A stretch of DNA of 64,000 nt from NCBI RefSeq assembly GCF_000002995.4, contig NW_025062478.1, forward strand, positions 2,890,001-2,954,000. The letters are read 5' to 3'. This stretch comes from Brugia malayi. Its lineage: Eukaryota > Nematoda > Chromadorea > Rhabditida > Onchocercidae. Shown piece by piece: positions 12,501 through 27,500 of this stretch (positions are counted from its first letter, which is position 1; each line of letters starts with the position of its first letter). The notes beneath the pieces were generated by a model that saw nothing but the letters and a program-made list of their open reading frames with translations, had not been told where the DNA came from and ran no database searches. A program made the position numbers and the translations under genes.

Positions 12501-15500
12501 TTTCTTTCCCTTTTTTTTCATTTTCACTTTCTTTTCTTACTTTTCATTTCTAAAATGATTTTTCTCCTTTTTTTTTTTTTTGGAAAGAAAGAAAAGATTA
12601 AAAAATAGACAGCGACAAGGGACAAAAAAAGAAAAAAAAAAAGGAAGAAGGAAAAAAACGAAATCTGAAATGAAACTGAAATTTAATTAATGTAAAAAAA
12701 AAAGTGAAGACAAGAAATAAGCTTAGAATAATAAAACTGTAAAAGAAAATAAAATTATCGCCGATAATAAAAATTGTCATTTTCACGGTGCATTATGATT
12801 ATTAATTAGTTTGCATGTAAAAAGAAAAAAAAAAAAAAGATTTCAAAATTTTCCAATTTTTCTTGTTTAAATTTTCTGAAATTGCATAAATAAGAATGAC
12901 GCATAAATCGAAAAATTGTTGAAAGATTAATTAACCATTTTATCTGATTGTTTTCTTTTTTTTTAAAAAATTTTTAAAATGAATAAATGAGAATGAAACA
13001 TAAATAAAAAAAAAAAAAAACTGATTAATAATACTTATCTTGTGCTTGCATAATTTTTTTTTTTTAAAGAAATATATATTTAATTCGAAATGCATATATT
13101 CATATTGCATTACTATAATACTAATCCTTGATTAATGAATAATTAAATTTTTGATAAAAGTATTTATCAGGGAAATGAGTTTGCTCATATTCAAATGTTA
13201 CCATATCAACAAATTATCAATTATGATTTGCAAATGCCACAATTTCGTCTTATTGATGGGACATCCGTACGACAGGGACGATTACAAATTAAATTTCAAA
13301 ATCGTTGGCGGTCAATTTGTACAAAGCTAACAAAGTTAGTTAAATATTTTAATATCAACTTTCCTACCTTTTATTTTTCTTCCTCTTTTTACAATTTATT
13401 CATTTCAAATAATAATTAAATCAGTAATTTATTTCCGTTTCTGATATTACACGTTGAGAGAGCGAAAAAAAAAAAACAATAAATTCATTAATACAATTGT
13501 TTGTTTCATTTCTAATATTATCGATTTTGATTGTTTTCATCGATAAATGAATTTAATAAAATAATTCTTCCATTTCTATTTCTAATATAATCCATTGAGT
13601 CATCCATTTTTCATTTTCTCATTGGAAATGATTTATAAGATTTTACTGTTAAAAGAAAAAACAAAAACGATTATTTTGTTTATTAATTTTAACTCTAATC
13701 AAATTATATTCGATATGGAAAGCTAATATATCGAATATATTTCATAAATAAATATTATTAATGAGTGAAATTAGTAGAAAATAATTATGATGATAAAAAA
13801 ATGATCAACTGGAGTCTTTTTTAAAATAATTTAAAATTTGACAAATAAATAATTAACAGATGAAGTGTAATTATTCTAAACACGATTTCTTTTGCTTTTT
13901 TTTTTCCTGCTTTTTCCTTTTTTTTTTAATTAAAAACATCTTATTCATTATCATTGCATGATTGAATCTTTTTTCAAGAAACAAAAATTTTTTTTTTAAA
14001 TTTCTTTACAAAAAAATAAAATTTTTCATTTCAAAAGGATTTTTTTACGTTTTTTTTTTTTTTTTTTTTTTTTTTGTTTCAATATAATAGTATTTTTTGA
14101 TAAATAATAAAATTTCAAACTTTTTTAGATGAAAGATTTTTAAAATGTAAAAGTTTAAAAAATATGAAAAATATTGTAGCTGGACATCAACAGATATTAG
14201 CACAGCATGTCGATCGATGGGTTTCAATGATGGCGGTTTGTTTGTTTTTTTTTTTTAATACAGCTTCTTCTTTTTTTCAAAAAATTGTAAATTTCTTCAT
14301 AAAAATTATGTATAATACAAAAAAAAAAAGAAAAATAAATTCTTGCTATGATAATTATAATTTATTCTAATTAATTAAAAGCAAACGAATTTTGATGAAG
14401 AAAATTTTAATAATTTTAAAAATTAAACTATCATAAAGAAATATTAGAAAACTGAAATATTTTTTTTACAAATTTAATTTCATTTATTTTACACATTTAA
14501 GGTTTCTGGAAATGGTATAAGCGAAACAACGATACATTTCCATTTGTGATGCCATATCCGAAATGTCCACCAAATGTTTCATCGTTGTGGAATTGCGAAG
14601 GATTCAGTAATCCTAATGCAATACCATTAAGTGAAAATCTTTGCCAAGGTGAAGATGATTTAGGAATTCATTGCTGGGGAATACCGGTATTTCTTGAATC
14701 GGAAAAACATTGGAAAGGTAAATATTTCTTTTTTTTCTTTGCTTCTAATAAAGTTAGCTAACTAATTATTGCTTTATTTTTGTTTAATTTCTTTTAGCAA
14801 TAAATTAAAACTTAAAAAAAAGAAAAATGAGTAAAATTATTTGGAATTTACTTACACATTTTTTATATTTGAATTTTTTCATATTTCAAATTGTCATAAT
14901 AAGAAGTGAAGGATAAATTTGGGTCTGAAAAATTTTTATGTAAAACTTTTTGTAAAAACTTTCTGACATTAACTCATTCCTGCTTTTTGCTATTATTATT
15001 ATTGTTAATACTATTATTATTATTACTATTATTTTTATTATTATTGCCAAAATTGTTGTTTTTTATCAACATTTAATTATTTTTCGAATTTACCTGTAAT
15101 TTCAATTATGTCCTTTTCTTCAATTCCAGCATTTCCAATATAATTAAGTACTTTAAATTACTACTAATTTAGGTTTGCAAATATTCTCATCATCATTACA
15201 GTATGTAAATTCCGATCCTGATATGGTTGCCTTACATCAGGAATCTACCAGTAAACTTGAATTTGTTGACATACTATATGCTGGATACGATGGGTAGTTA
15301 TGCTTTATTAGTATTTCTTTTCTTTCACTTTTATTAAAATTAAACAAGACAAATACTAAATTATATCATTTAAAATTTTCTACAAAATAGGTCGTTTTAT
15401 AGGAGTTATTATATGAAAATGATTTCTAAAAGAGACATTCAAAATTTTTCATTGTGAGCAAACATTCATAATACTATATAAAATAATTTTAAAAAAAGAA

Positions 15501-18500
15501 ATAGAATGTTTTTTCAATATTTTTGTTAAATTTAATCTTTTATAATCTTTTCATTAGATTTAAAAAAAAAGCATCAGCTTGTTAATTAGCATATTATTGC
15601 TATTATTATATGCTATTAATTGAAGGTCAACCAAAAATACAACAGCATCGGTTTGGATTGAAGGTATTCCACCGATTATGAATGGCCTTCGGATTGAGAG
15701 AAGTGCCGGTGATGCTATTCATCTTGAACAACTCACCGGTCCTGTTGTCATTGCTAATTCAACCATCCGTAATAATAGGTATTATTCATTGGAATTGAAT
15801 ATTCATTCGAGCTGAAGCAAAAAAATGGGAAGAAAAGGGAAAAGAAAGAAAATCGATTATTGAAAAAAAAATTTTGTTTTTTTACGAATCTTAATTCAAT
15901 AATGTAAATAAATTATTTACAATAGTAAAAAATACATTCATATCAAAAAAAGCGAAAATTTTATAATTATAAATATAAACCTTTTTTATTTTTTATATAA
16001 TTATAATATTTATTTTATAATTGTAAATATTTTTTATAAATATATAATATATAGTATAATTATTATAAGTGTTTATTATAAAGATTATAAATGTTTTAAA
16101 ATTTTATAATTATAAATATAAAAAATTATAAATACGGTAAAATATAAATCATTTTGGCTAATTTTTTTTCTAGAGGGATTTTTATGGTTTCACAGCTAGA
16201 GCTTAATTTTTTTTTTTTTCTTTTTTTTTGAGGATGAGACATTTTTATAATTTATTAATTTCATTGTTTGATTAAATTTTTATGGAGGAATTATTGTGGT
16301 TTCAATCATCTAGCTTGCTTTTTCGTTTTTTTTTTTTTTTTTTTTTGAGGAAGATTTTTATAATTATATTATTTGGCCAATTATTTCTTTTTGTTTTGAA
16401 GGATGAATGTTTCATTTCTAATTAGTTAGCTAACTTTTTTATCTTTTTCTATGTAAAACTGTTTGTTAAAATGAGCATAGACATATTTAGTATTTTCGCA
16501 ACTTTGAATTTCATTGAAAATTAATTAATATTTTTCCAATAATTTTACTTGATTCTTTCTCAATCATATTAATTAATAATAATCTAATCTGAGACAGAAA
16601 AAGTGTTGAGGTGTTATTTTTTAAATTTATTGAAAAGGAATTAATTTATTGAAAAGGAATTCATCAAATTTTGCTTTCTTTACAATGTTTCATTTTTCAC
16701 ATAATTTCTCACTATTCATAGAATGCGATTTTTGTCAGTTAATTTTAGAGGTCATGGAATAGCGGTAATGAACACTACTGATGGCCGAGTTTTTATTAAT
16801 ATGACAACTATTACCGGGAATTACGGTGACGGTATACATTATCGTGAAGGATATGACACGTCTTGGTATTCTGCCGTATCTAGTAAGCGTGATACACTAC
16901 CGTAGGCTTTCTCATTCTCTGCGTACGGTATTGCAATTACCGTATGTTTGGGTTAATGTTCAGTTGTAGCAGCAAAAAACAGTCGTCAATCAAATATACT
17001 GTATAGACTAATGTCAATTAAATTATTCTGTCAGATTAATATTGATTAAAGATAAATTGTACATTTAGCATGTACTGTACTGGTAAATTTCTAAGCGATT
17101 GCTTAAAAATTATTATTGAATTTTCTTATAAATTCAACTAATTGAAAATTGTTTTAATTTAGGTAATGGACTTGAAAATGATTTAGTGCAATTTCAAAAT
17201 AATAAAAAGCCAAGATTGGATATGTGTATAGAACATAAAATACCGCATACTTTCTTTTTTCCACATTTAATTCAAGCAAAGCTTATCAATGGAACTGTAA
17301 TTGATGGTAGCAATGCTTCACCTTGTTGGATGGTAATTTTTTCTTTTTATTTGTAATGAGTTTTTTAAATGACTTAACAAACTCTGTATAATTGATCACA
17401 TAATATTGATTATTTGATGTTTATAGGAATTTTTATAATTTCATTCGTCAATTATTATTACTTCTTTCGTTTTTGCTTTTAGTTTATTTGAGGTTAACTT
17501 CAAAAATTAGTCTTCAGAGTAAAGTTTGTTAAAAATATGCCAAACATTTTCCATTTCCTTTCTACAGTATATGCATAACTTTATTTACTGTGTGCATTTA
17601 GATAGTATCACTACCAACCGAACTACCGTATACCTACAGTATACAATTTGTGGCAGTGAAAAATGAAAATGATGAAAATCTGGATTCGGAAACTAGATTA
17701 GTCATATGTAATGCAAATGTGAATTATGATGGCTGTGATAGTGAACGATATCGTATCCCAATTTTGAATAATATTCTTCCTCAAACAGTTTCATTCCGGT
17801 TATATTTAATTATTATTTCATTTTAAATTTCATTCTTAAATTGATCTTTTTTCTTCATCTTTTTATTCATTATGTGTGCAAATATTGAGATATTTTTAAA
17901 TTGATAGCTAATTATATTAGTGCACCATAATCGGAGATTTAAAAATTTAGTGAAATTAATTAGCTTTTTATTTCTTAATTTTGGGAATAGTTGATAGTTC
18001 GGTAATAATTCAATATTTGCTAATATTTACTGCTAAGTTTCAATATTTTTCAATTTATCCACCTTAACGGTTGGATCATTTTTCCACTGAGGGTTGAAGT
18101 TGTCTTTACTTCAAATAAAATTAAATTACGACTGATATAAGTAATGAAAAGGGAAAATTTTTTACAGGACTACTGATCAACCAATATTTCTTTCGTTAGA
18201 GCATATACCAAGTGGGCTAAGTGGTCGAGTTGCTGGTGATATTAATTTAATTTTTCGAATTCATGCTTCTGTTACTGGTATGTTTAATAGTCTATCGAAA
18301 TTCTCGAGAATGAAAACAATAAAAAAAAGTTGAAGATTAATAAGTATTTTAATCAAATAATACTAATTAGATTTCTCATTTTACAACAATTTTTAATTCA
18401 TTGAGAATTTCTTTATTTTAATTTATTCATAATTTAAACTTTAGCAATACTATAGCACTCAAATGAGATTTCATTTAATTTACATCTTTTCATGATGAAT

Positions 18501-21500
18501 GATTGCAAAAGTTCGACTTAAATATAACTCACATTTCCTTATATTCCTTTTCTTTTTATCTATTTAGTAATTAATTTGAAATTTTCATTTCCAATTTTAG
18601 ATAAAGCATTTTACGGTTTGAATATAACGCATACGCTAATAGCAAATAATACGGGAAATGGCATTTTGGCGCAAGATATACGTGAAAGAACAGTGTTAAC
18701 AAATGTAACAATAATGGAAAATGAGGGGAATGCGGGATTTTTGGTGCGTGATGGTGCGGCAGATATATGGATTAATGCATCACGAATCAGTGACAATTGG
18801 GGTGACGGTATTAATATTTCATATGCTGGTGGTTCGATTACAATTAATGGTACCATAATTAGTGGCAACAAATGGCGAGGTTTGTCTCCTACTTTCCTTT
18901 TTAATATTTGAAAGTTTTTAAATTTTTCTTTCCCAAATGTATTATATTTAGCTTAATTAGCATTTGCATGCCAATTAGATATGATCTCAAATAATATAAA
19001 ATAATATGAAAAAAATATCTAAATTTCTTAGTTCCACATTTCACATTTTAATCAGTAATAATCAATAAATGCTAAAAAAAAACATTTGTTATGATATTAA
19101 AATTACAGAAAGATCAAATTCAAATGTAGCTGTTCATACTATATTAAATTGAACTAAATTAAAGGATTAATTGAACTGAAATGAATTAAATTAAACCTGG
19201 AATGGTGAATTATTATGTTTGCACACAACAATTAAAATGATTGAAAATATCTTTTAACCTATAATTTAGTTAGAAATGAATTAATGAAAATAATTTTAGG
19301 TTGTGCATTTCATCAAAATACCTCATCGCCATATTTACCTCTTCATCAAGAAATTATTATTAAAGGACGTCCATCGAATAATATTTTTTATTTACGTACA
19401 CAAATTGTTGACAATGCATGGGGTGGTATTTTAATTGGAAATTTTTGTATACCATTATGGAAAAATATTCAACCAAAGGTAAAATTAATTTGAAATTCTT
19501 TCACATTTCAACTTCAGTTAGCTAATTTTTATAAATTCCAAGCTTTTTTATTTATTGCCATGATGACATCTACTATTACTTGTTCTTAATTCTAATTTTC
19601 GATTTTAAGTTCGTACTATATTCTTTTCACATAATTTTAAAATTTCTCACTAGTATTTTTTTATTTTGTGCAGAAAATGGGTAAATATATGCATCAATAC
19701 TTTGGAATCGGTAGATATTTTTATATTTATTTAACTTTCTAAATAAAAGAAATGGAAGATGTTAAAATTTTTTTTAAACTTTTTTCTTATATAATTACTA
19801 AAGAAATTTAAATATATCGAAAGATTTAATTATTATCCCAGTTCTATATCTGAAATTTTCTATTTTCACTGATAATTATTTCTTTTACCAAATCAATAAT
19901 TGAAATTTGAAATATTTATAAAAATAATTCATAAAATTTTTTTGTAAAATTTTATTAAAAAAATTTGATTTTAATTTAGGATTTTATCGTTATTATTGTT
20001 ACGTTGGTTAATTTGTAAATTTCTTATATAACTTACAGGTGCTAATAAGTTGGACTGAGTTAATCGGAAATCGTTACCATGCATCTGTTGAGATATTCGC
20101 ATGTCAGAAAGTTGGAATGGCTAATACCATTGTTGATTTTACCGGAAATAGAATTGAAGGTGGTCTAGGTGTAGGTTTCCGGATGGAACCAGCTGTAAAT
20201 ACCATAACGATTATATCAAGTAATCAATTTATTGCAAACAATAATACTGCCTTGATCATTCGAAATGCTCGTTATCCACAATTGTATAATTTACCTGCTC
20301 AGGTTTGCTCTCTCCTAATTATTTTTTATTTTTATTTTATTTACCAACTTTTTATTTCTTTTTATTTACCAACTTTCTTATGTCACTTTTTTTTTTGCTT
20401 ATACATATATACAAAGAATAATTTTAAAAACATATTTCAATTTTTTTTATTTGTAAATCATAATTTTCCATTACATACTAATTCAACAGTAATTTTGATT
20501 ATATAAACATTTAAATATTCATATTGAAGGACTTAATGAAATTTTAACTGAATGAAGCAATTTTAATTTCAATCAAATTTAATTCTGGTTCTTTTTCAGG
20601 TGATTATTTCAAAGAATTCATTCAAATTTAATATCGGCCAAAGTATCGTTTCTCTTGGCATGGTGGAAGGTTCCCAAATTCAAAATATTACATTTAATCA
20701 ACAAAATGAAGTTCGAGAAAATCGTGTCATTAATCCATTTCCTTACCTTAATCCACGGTCTACTCCATATGCTGCTTTAGTGGTTTCTAGCAGGTATAAC
20801 TTAACTCCCTTTGTTAATTTTATTGTTTCACTAAATTCTCACCTAACTAAACTATTTTTAACTAGTTATTTCTGTAAGTTATTATTACTTTTTATTTTTA
20901 TTATTAATTAGTAAATTAAATTTTCAGCAATATAATAATCAATCGTAACTGTTTCAAAAATCCTCAAGCAACATATGAAATTGCTAGTGAACTTGCTGAA
21001 CATGCTAAATGGATCGATGCTCGGGAAAATAATTGGGGCTACCCAAGGCCTGAGTTATTTATGCATCGAATTTTTGATCAATTCAATCGTTATACCTTAG
21101 CTGTTATTGAAGTATGTTGTTTTAGTAATATCAAAAAAAAAAAAACACTGTAATCACTTTTTTTGCTCATTATTAATGCATTTATTAAAACTATTTATTG
21201 ATTATTTTATTTGTTTTTAAGCAAAAAAAAAAATTCAGTTTCGTCTTTTTTCTTTTTTTTTTTTTTGACAATTTTAAAAGGGAACACATTTTAGATTTAT
21301 TATTTTATAATTATAATTTTTAATTTTTTTTTTCTTTTGCTTCTAAATCATTTGCCGATTGTTTTCTCACTAAAAATCCCAGAAAAAAAAGAATTATTAT
21401 TGTCAGAAAATATTGAAAATAACTCCATTTTTTTCCAAAAGAAATTCCTTGTTTTTAAAAAAGCGCTCGAAAAAGTATATTGAAAATTAAGAAAAAAAGG

Positions 21501-24500
21501 GAAATAAAATGAATTAGAAAAGAAATTGAAACTTTTGTAATGACTAGTTTTTTTTTTTTTTTTTTTTTCTCAATAAAGTTATGGAGGAAAAAAAAAAAAT
21601 AATTTTACAGGTAAATCCATTTGCTGCTGTATGCAATCAACGAAGGCCTCATATTACTACCGTACAGCAATACTATCGTTCATTTCGGAAAGATAGTGAA
21701 CCATACATTTTAGGTGGTACAATTTGGGAAAATCAAGATTTAGGAAAGGGTTTGTATACAGTAGTAGATGATTTAAATATTGTACCTGGAGCTCGTCTTA
21801 CATTATCACCAGATACTGTATTACAATTCAATAATGGTTTAGGGATGTTGATTCAGGTGATGATGCTTTTTTATTTATCATTATTACATGTTTGAAATTA
21901 ATAGCTGTAAAACCGATGAAATTATAAAATAGCAAATTCATTAGTATTATTTAGACATGAAAGTCATTCATTGATTTAAGTTAATTTCAAATAAATCTTT
22001 CTTATACTCTATGCTTTGAAATTTACTTACTACAATTAATTTATAATGAATTTACTACTTCTTTTTTCAAATTGATAATTCTTTTTTAATTTATATTTAA
22101 AATTTATTGTAGGGTGAATTAGTGCGAGCGGAATTGCATTCCTCTGATGAAATGGTTAAATTCACAGGTGCACCGTTTACTCTGCCTCAGCTACCGAATA
22201 TTCGTCTAGTGGATGAAAACAATAAAACTGATGTTAGTCTCTACTATTAGATTAAACCTATTACTGTATCAGATTACTGTACCTATTACCGTATCATATT
22301 ACTGTATCTGATTGCTCTACAGATTACCGCATTGAATCAAAACAAAAAAAAGTTAATAAAAATACGGTATCAATAATAATTATAATACCGTGAAACAGTA
22401 TAACTTACCACATATTTATCAACTAGAAGTTATTTCAATAATTTCTTCACCAATTACTGTATTAGATTGGAATTAATTCTGTACCGTATCCACCAGTAGC
22501 AAATTATTTCTGCCAAAATAATGAAAACTGCTTAAATAATTAATATATCCATTTTTTCTTTTCTTTTATTATTTAGGTTCTTTCTGGTCGTTTAGAAGTA
22601 TTTGTTAACAATCAGTGGGGTACAATTTGCAATAGAAGTTGGACCAAAGAATTAGGATTACTGGCATGTAATCAACTTGGCCTTATAATGGATCCTGAAT
22701 ATTTTGAAAATTGGCAAATATTTCCATCTCCGGGTGAATTACCAATAGTAATGGATAATATTCGTTGTGAAGAAAATGAATATGATATTACAAATTGTCG
22801 ACATGATGGTGTTGATCATAATATTGCAGCATCATGTTTACCAACAAATGTTGTCGGTTTGTTTATTTGTTCATCTCATTTTATTTTCAAATTATTATTT
22901 TCTCGTTGTTATTTTTGAATGAAAGTAAACAAATGAACAGAGCAAGTAACATATTAAATGATTTTTTTTTTTTTAACTTAAAATTTAACAACTTCAATTT
23001 TTGGGTTTTTCTGTTGCAAATTTGTTTGAGCTCTTTCATACTTTTTCTAGCTCAATTTTTTTTTTTTTCAATTTCTTGATAACTGTGACACATTATTTAA
23101 TTTATCTCTGGCTTATATATTATCGTTTTTTTCATTAGCACTGTATTACTATTACTCTTACTATTATTTGTTGTTACTCTTATTATCTTGACTCCTTTAA
23201 AGAAATATTATATGAATCTTTTTACTGATTAAAGTGATAAGAAAGAGACAAAATAAAATCTGAATGTTAATTTTTGCAGGTTTACGATGTATGGAGCCTT
23301 GTTGGAGTGGTGTTCGATATTCTTTCCTTGCAAATCCACCATTAGTTACGGGTCAAAGTTCCATGGAAAAATGGATTATTGAAAAAGCGGGACTTTTCGA
23401 CTTTCGTATACCAAAATTTAGTCCAGCATTACAGATTGATTGGAATTGTCATACGTTTCATAATTTGTACATTAGAAATAATTTTTGGAATGGTATTGAT
23501 ATAGTATACAATGATTTAACAAGAAAGCCAGCAATTCGAATGAGCCAATTTGAAAATAATCGTCGTCATGGCTTCAAAATACGTTCACAGGGAATTACAA
23601 TTCATAAGGTTTGATAATTTTGTTAATGCTGAAATTCTTCTAAGTATCTAAATTGTATATTAATTACTGGCATAATAGTTTCAAAATTTAATAAAACTAA
23701 AAAAGTAACAAATCTGATTGGTATATCATTAATTAAATCAGTCGATTTTTTTCATTTTTTGCCAATTTTTTTATTGAAAAAATTTTTTTTTAATTCTTCA
23801 AATAACTTTGTTAATAATATTAACAGTATTAATCCTAATAATAATTAATATTAACAATAGCAATAAAAATATTAGTAATATTACTAGTAATATTAATATT
23901 CAATAATATCCAATAATTTTAATGCTATATATAATCTTTTTTTTTTTTTCATCAGCATATAGAGAAGGAATAATTTATCATTTTAGGTATCTCTAACCGG
24001 AAATGAACAATCCGGTTTTCGATATAATCCAATGATAACTAATGATTTACAACGTGATATAGTGACGTGGTTGGAGCGTAGAGAGCAACCGGAAATGGAA
24101 GCTAATAATGTTTTCATAATACCTAACGTAAATATCGATAAGTTAACGGTTCATGAATCACATCTTAATCAACGAAAATTTTTAATTGCTAAAGTAACAT
24201 CGGACTGTCCACTTGGTTATTTCTTTCTTTTCTTCATTTCTTTAAAGCAGATTAACTAACAATAAAATGATAATTTTTCAAATTTTGGTAAAATTTTGAT
24301 TAACTAATTTTCAAATTTTGATGCAAATTAAATTGTTTATAATAATTAAACAAAATATATTGGATGGTTTGAATTTAGATTTGAATTACTTATAATAATT
24401 GAACAAAATTCTGTTGTTAACGATAAAATTGGTTTTAGCAATTTTGCATTTTTTGGTAAAAAAAAAGTTTATCATTAAAAAATAAATTAATTGTAATAAT

Positions 24501-27500
24501 TTTAAAGCAAAAAATTTACAGATAAATAAGAATACTTTTTTCTTTCTCTGTCCTTCACTCTCTCTCTCTCCCTCTTTCACAATTATGATAATTGAAATTT
24601 TGTCAAAAATTTATTTTTATTTTTAGCACTTCTTGATCCATGCATTTATGAAATGTCATTATTTGCAAGTGGCCATGAATATGGTTTGAATTCAAGATTA
24701 GCTATACAAGTAAGCATTTTATTTTAAATAACACAATTTTTACTTCGTCTTATTGCAAATAATAACACTTTGTTACTCAAATCAATCATCCAAAATTATA
24801 TTATCAAATAAAATTTAGTAAAAAAAAAAGTGAAAAAAATGTAGAATTTGACGTTGATAATGCGTAAATAATAATTCTATCAATATATCATTAAATTATT
24901 TGTGATATAAAAATTAATTTTTTTAAAAAAAAATACATAAAACACCACATAACTTTTTAATATATCTTTTTATAACTTTTTTCTTCCTTAAAAAAAAAAA
25001 AATTTTTTTAAATTAATTATTTGTACATAAATAATTTAATGATAGATTGATCAAATTATAATTGACATATGGAGATTGTAAAATAGACTCATTTCTTTTT
25101 TTTTTTTCAGTGACAATTAGAAATGTAAATTATTTTTATTCAAAAATTTGTTACCATATAACAATAATTATGATTTAAATTTACAAAATTTAATAAAGCT
25201 ATAATATAATTAATAATAATGGGTAGGTTATTAATTGGGTTAATGAGGAAAGCGATGAAGATATCCTTCTAATGGATAATATCGGGAAAAAAATTTGGAG
25301 TGTACGTAATGATCTCATTCATTTCCCCATTTTATCACTATCAAATACATTACAATTAAAATATACGCGAACATACGGGAAACCATCAGTAATCATTTTG
25401 GTACTTTTTCTTGATGGTAAGTTAAATTTATTCAAATTAATACATTTTTGTAATTAAAAAAACAAATTTTTTTTTTTTTTTTTTGAAAATTACTAAATGA
25501 GTAAGAAATAATATACTTTTTTTCTGATATATATCTTGGATATATCAGTTATTGATTATTTTATATGTTTCTAATCAGTAATCGAAATATTAATCAAATT
25601 TATTGCTTGTAATTTGAAAATGAAATCAAATTTAATTTAAATTTGCATTTTTTAGCTTTAGCATTTTAATTTCTTTTCATAGCACAAGAATATTTGAATC
25701 GATATGTGCATGTGTATCAATCAGAAATAATCAATAATCGATATGCTATATCATCAATTCATTATTCAAATTGGATAACACAAAATGATAATTTGTTGAA
25801 TCGATTTGCAAATGAAAAACTTTGGTTTCAAAAAGTTGATTTTATTAATAATACGGATGCAATTATATGGATTCATTCACCACAACATATCATTTTTAAT
25901 AATACACCAATTGCAAAGGTTTATTTTTGCATTTAAATTTGTAATATTTTAGAAAAAAGAAGGAAAACTGACCGAAAACAGTGTTTAATTAATTAATTAA
26001 TTAGTTAATAAATTATTTTTTAGCTGAAAATTTCTTTCAATCATTGACGTTTTGCTGATTCAGTGAAAAAAAGAATGTGTTTAATATAATTTTTGAATTT
26101 ATAAATTTTACTTTGAACACTTACTTAAAAGAACAAAGTAGAATAAATTTGTTTCTATTTAAAGTAAAAATGGTTGTTTTTCTACAGACAAATTTAAGAT
26201 ATAGTGAGGATATTTTAGAATTGATAAAGTAATTTGAACAATTGTTAAATTTTCATACCTAGAATAAGAAATATATGAAAGAAACTTTAAAATTAATAAG
26301 TAAATTATATCTTTCACAAAAAAAAAAAAAGTGATAAAATTTCTAAAATTTTTATTACATTAATTATTAAAATATTTTATATTAAAATTCAACTAAATAT
26401 TTTTTATATAACTTATTGAAATTATTAAAACATTTCCCATAACTCATTGTAAATAATTGTTTTTTTTTTTCTTTTTACAAATAAAAATAAAATAAACAAT
26501 AAATTTTGCTATTATAGATTGCTTATCATATTGATAACTGTTCGATAATTAACAATACTGGATCAATTATTGAATCACATTATGATCTTTACAATAGTGC
26601 TAATATATTTGAATGGTTTTTTTGGTCCAATACTTTTGAAAATAATGCAAATAGTACAATAATGATACATTTACCTGATACTATCAATTTATCAGCTCAG
26701 CAAATTCATTCTCTCAAAGTATTTATTTTATTTATTTTTTGCTATGTAAATAAAACAATAAGTATGCAATGATCGTATTTTTTCTGCGAACATTGCTATA
26801 GCAGTGATATTCTTCCTATGCTAATATAGTACAGTAATGATAATTTTTCTATGCAAATAATAAAATAGCGATAGTTTTTCTATGCAAGTAATAAAATAGC
26901 GATAATTTTTCTATGCAAATAATAAAATAGCGATAATTTTTCTGTGCAAATAATAAAATAGCGATAATTTTTCTATGCAAATAATAAAATAGCGATAATT
27001 TTTCTATACAAATAATAAAATAGCGATAGTTTTTCTCTGCAAATAATACAATAGCGATATTTTTTTTGTGCAAATATTATTTTCTTTTTTTTACAGATAG
27101 TACATTTATGAAGTAATAGCATTTTGTCTCCTCAACTTTTTAACTTTTTTTAAAATTTTTCTTCTTATTTACACTTATTAATGATTATTAAATAAAATTG
27201 TCATTAATGATTTTTGCAAGAAAAAAGATTTTTTGGCTTTTTATTATCGGTAACAAAATATTTTATTAATAATTTTTTCATAAATTGAATTAATCCGTTA
27301 ATTAATCATTTTAAGTTTAATAAAAGAAATTTTTTATTCTTTTAAATAATACATCTTTTTTTTTAAAAAAAAAAAAAAGATGGAGGAATATGAATTAATT
27401 GATGATGAACATATACTTAATTATCAATCCTTCCTTTTTTTTTTCTAGTAATTTATTTAATTGTATATGATAATTTACTTTTTTTTAAAAAAATATACCA

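Noticed and set aside
18611..18871. 86-residue antisense frame
   Set aside because: It is a shadow of exon 12 of the bark beetle homologue, whose sense frame clearly encodes beta-helix repeats.
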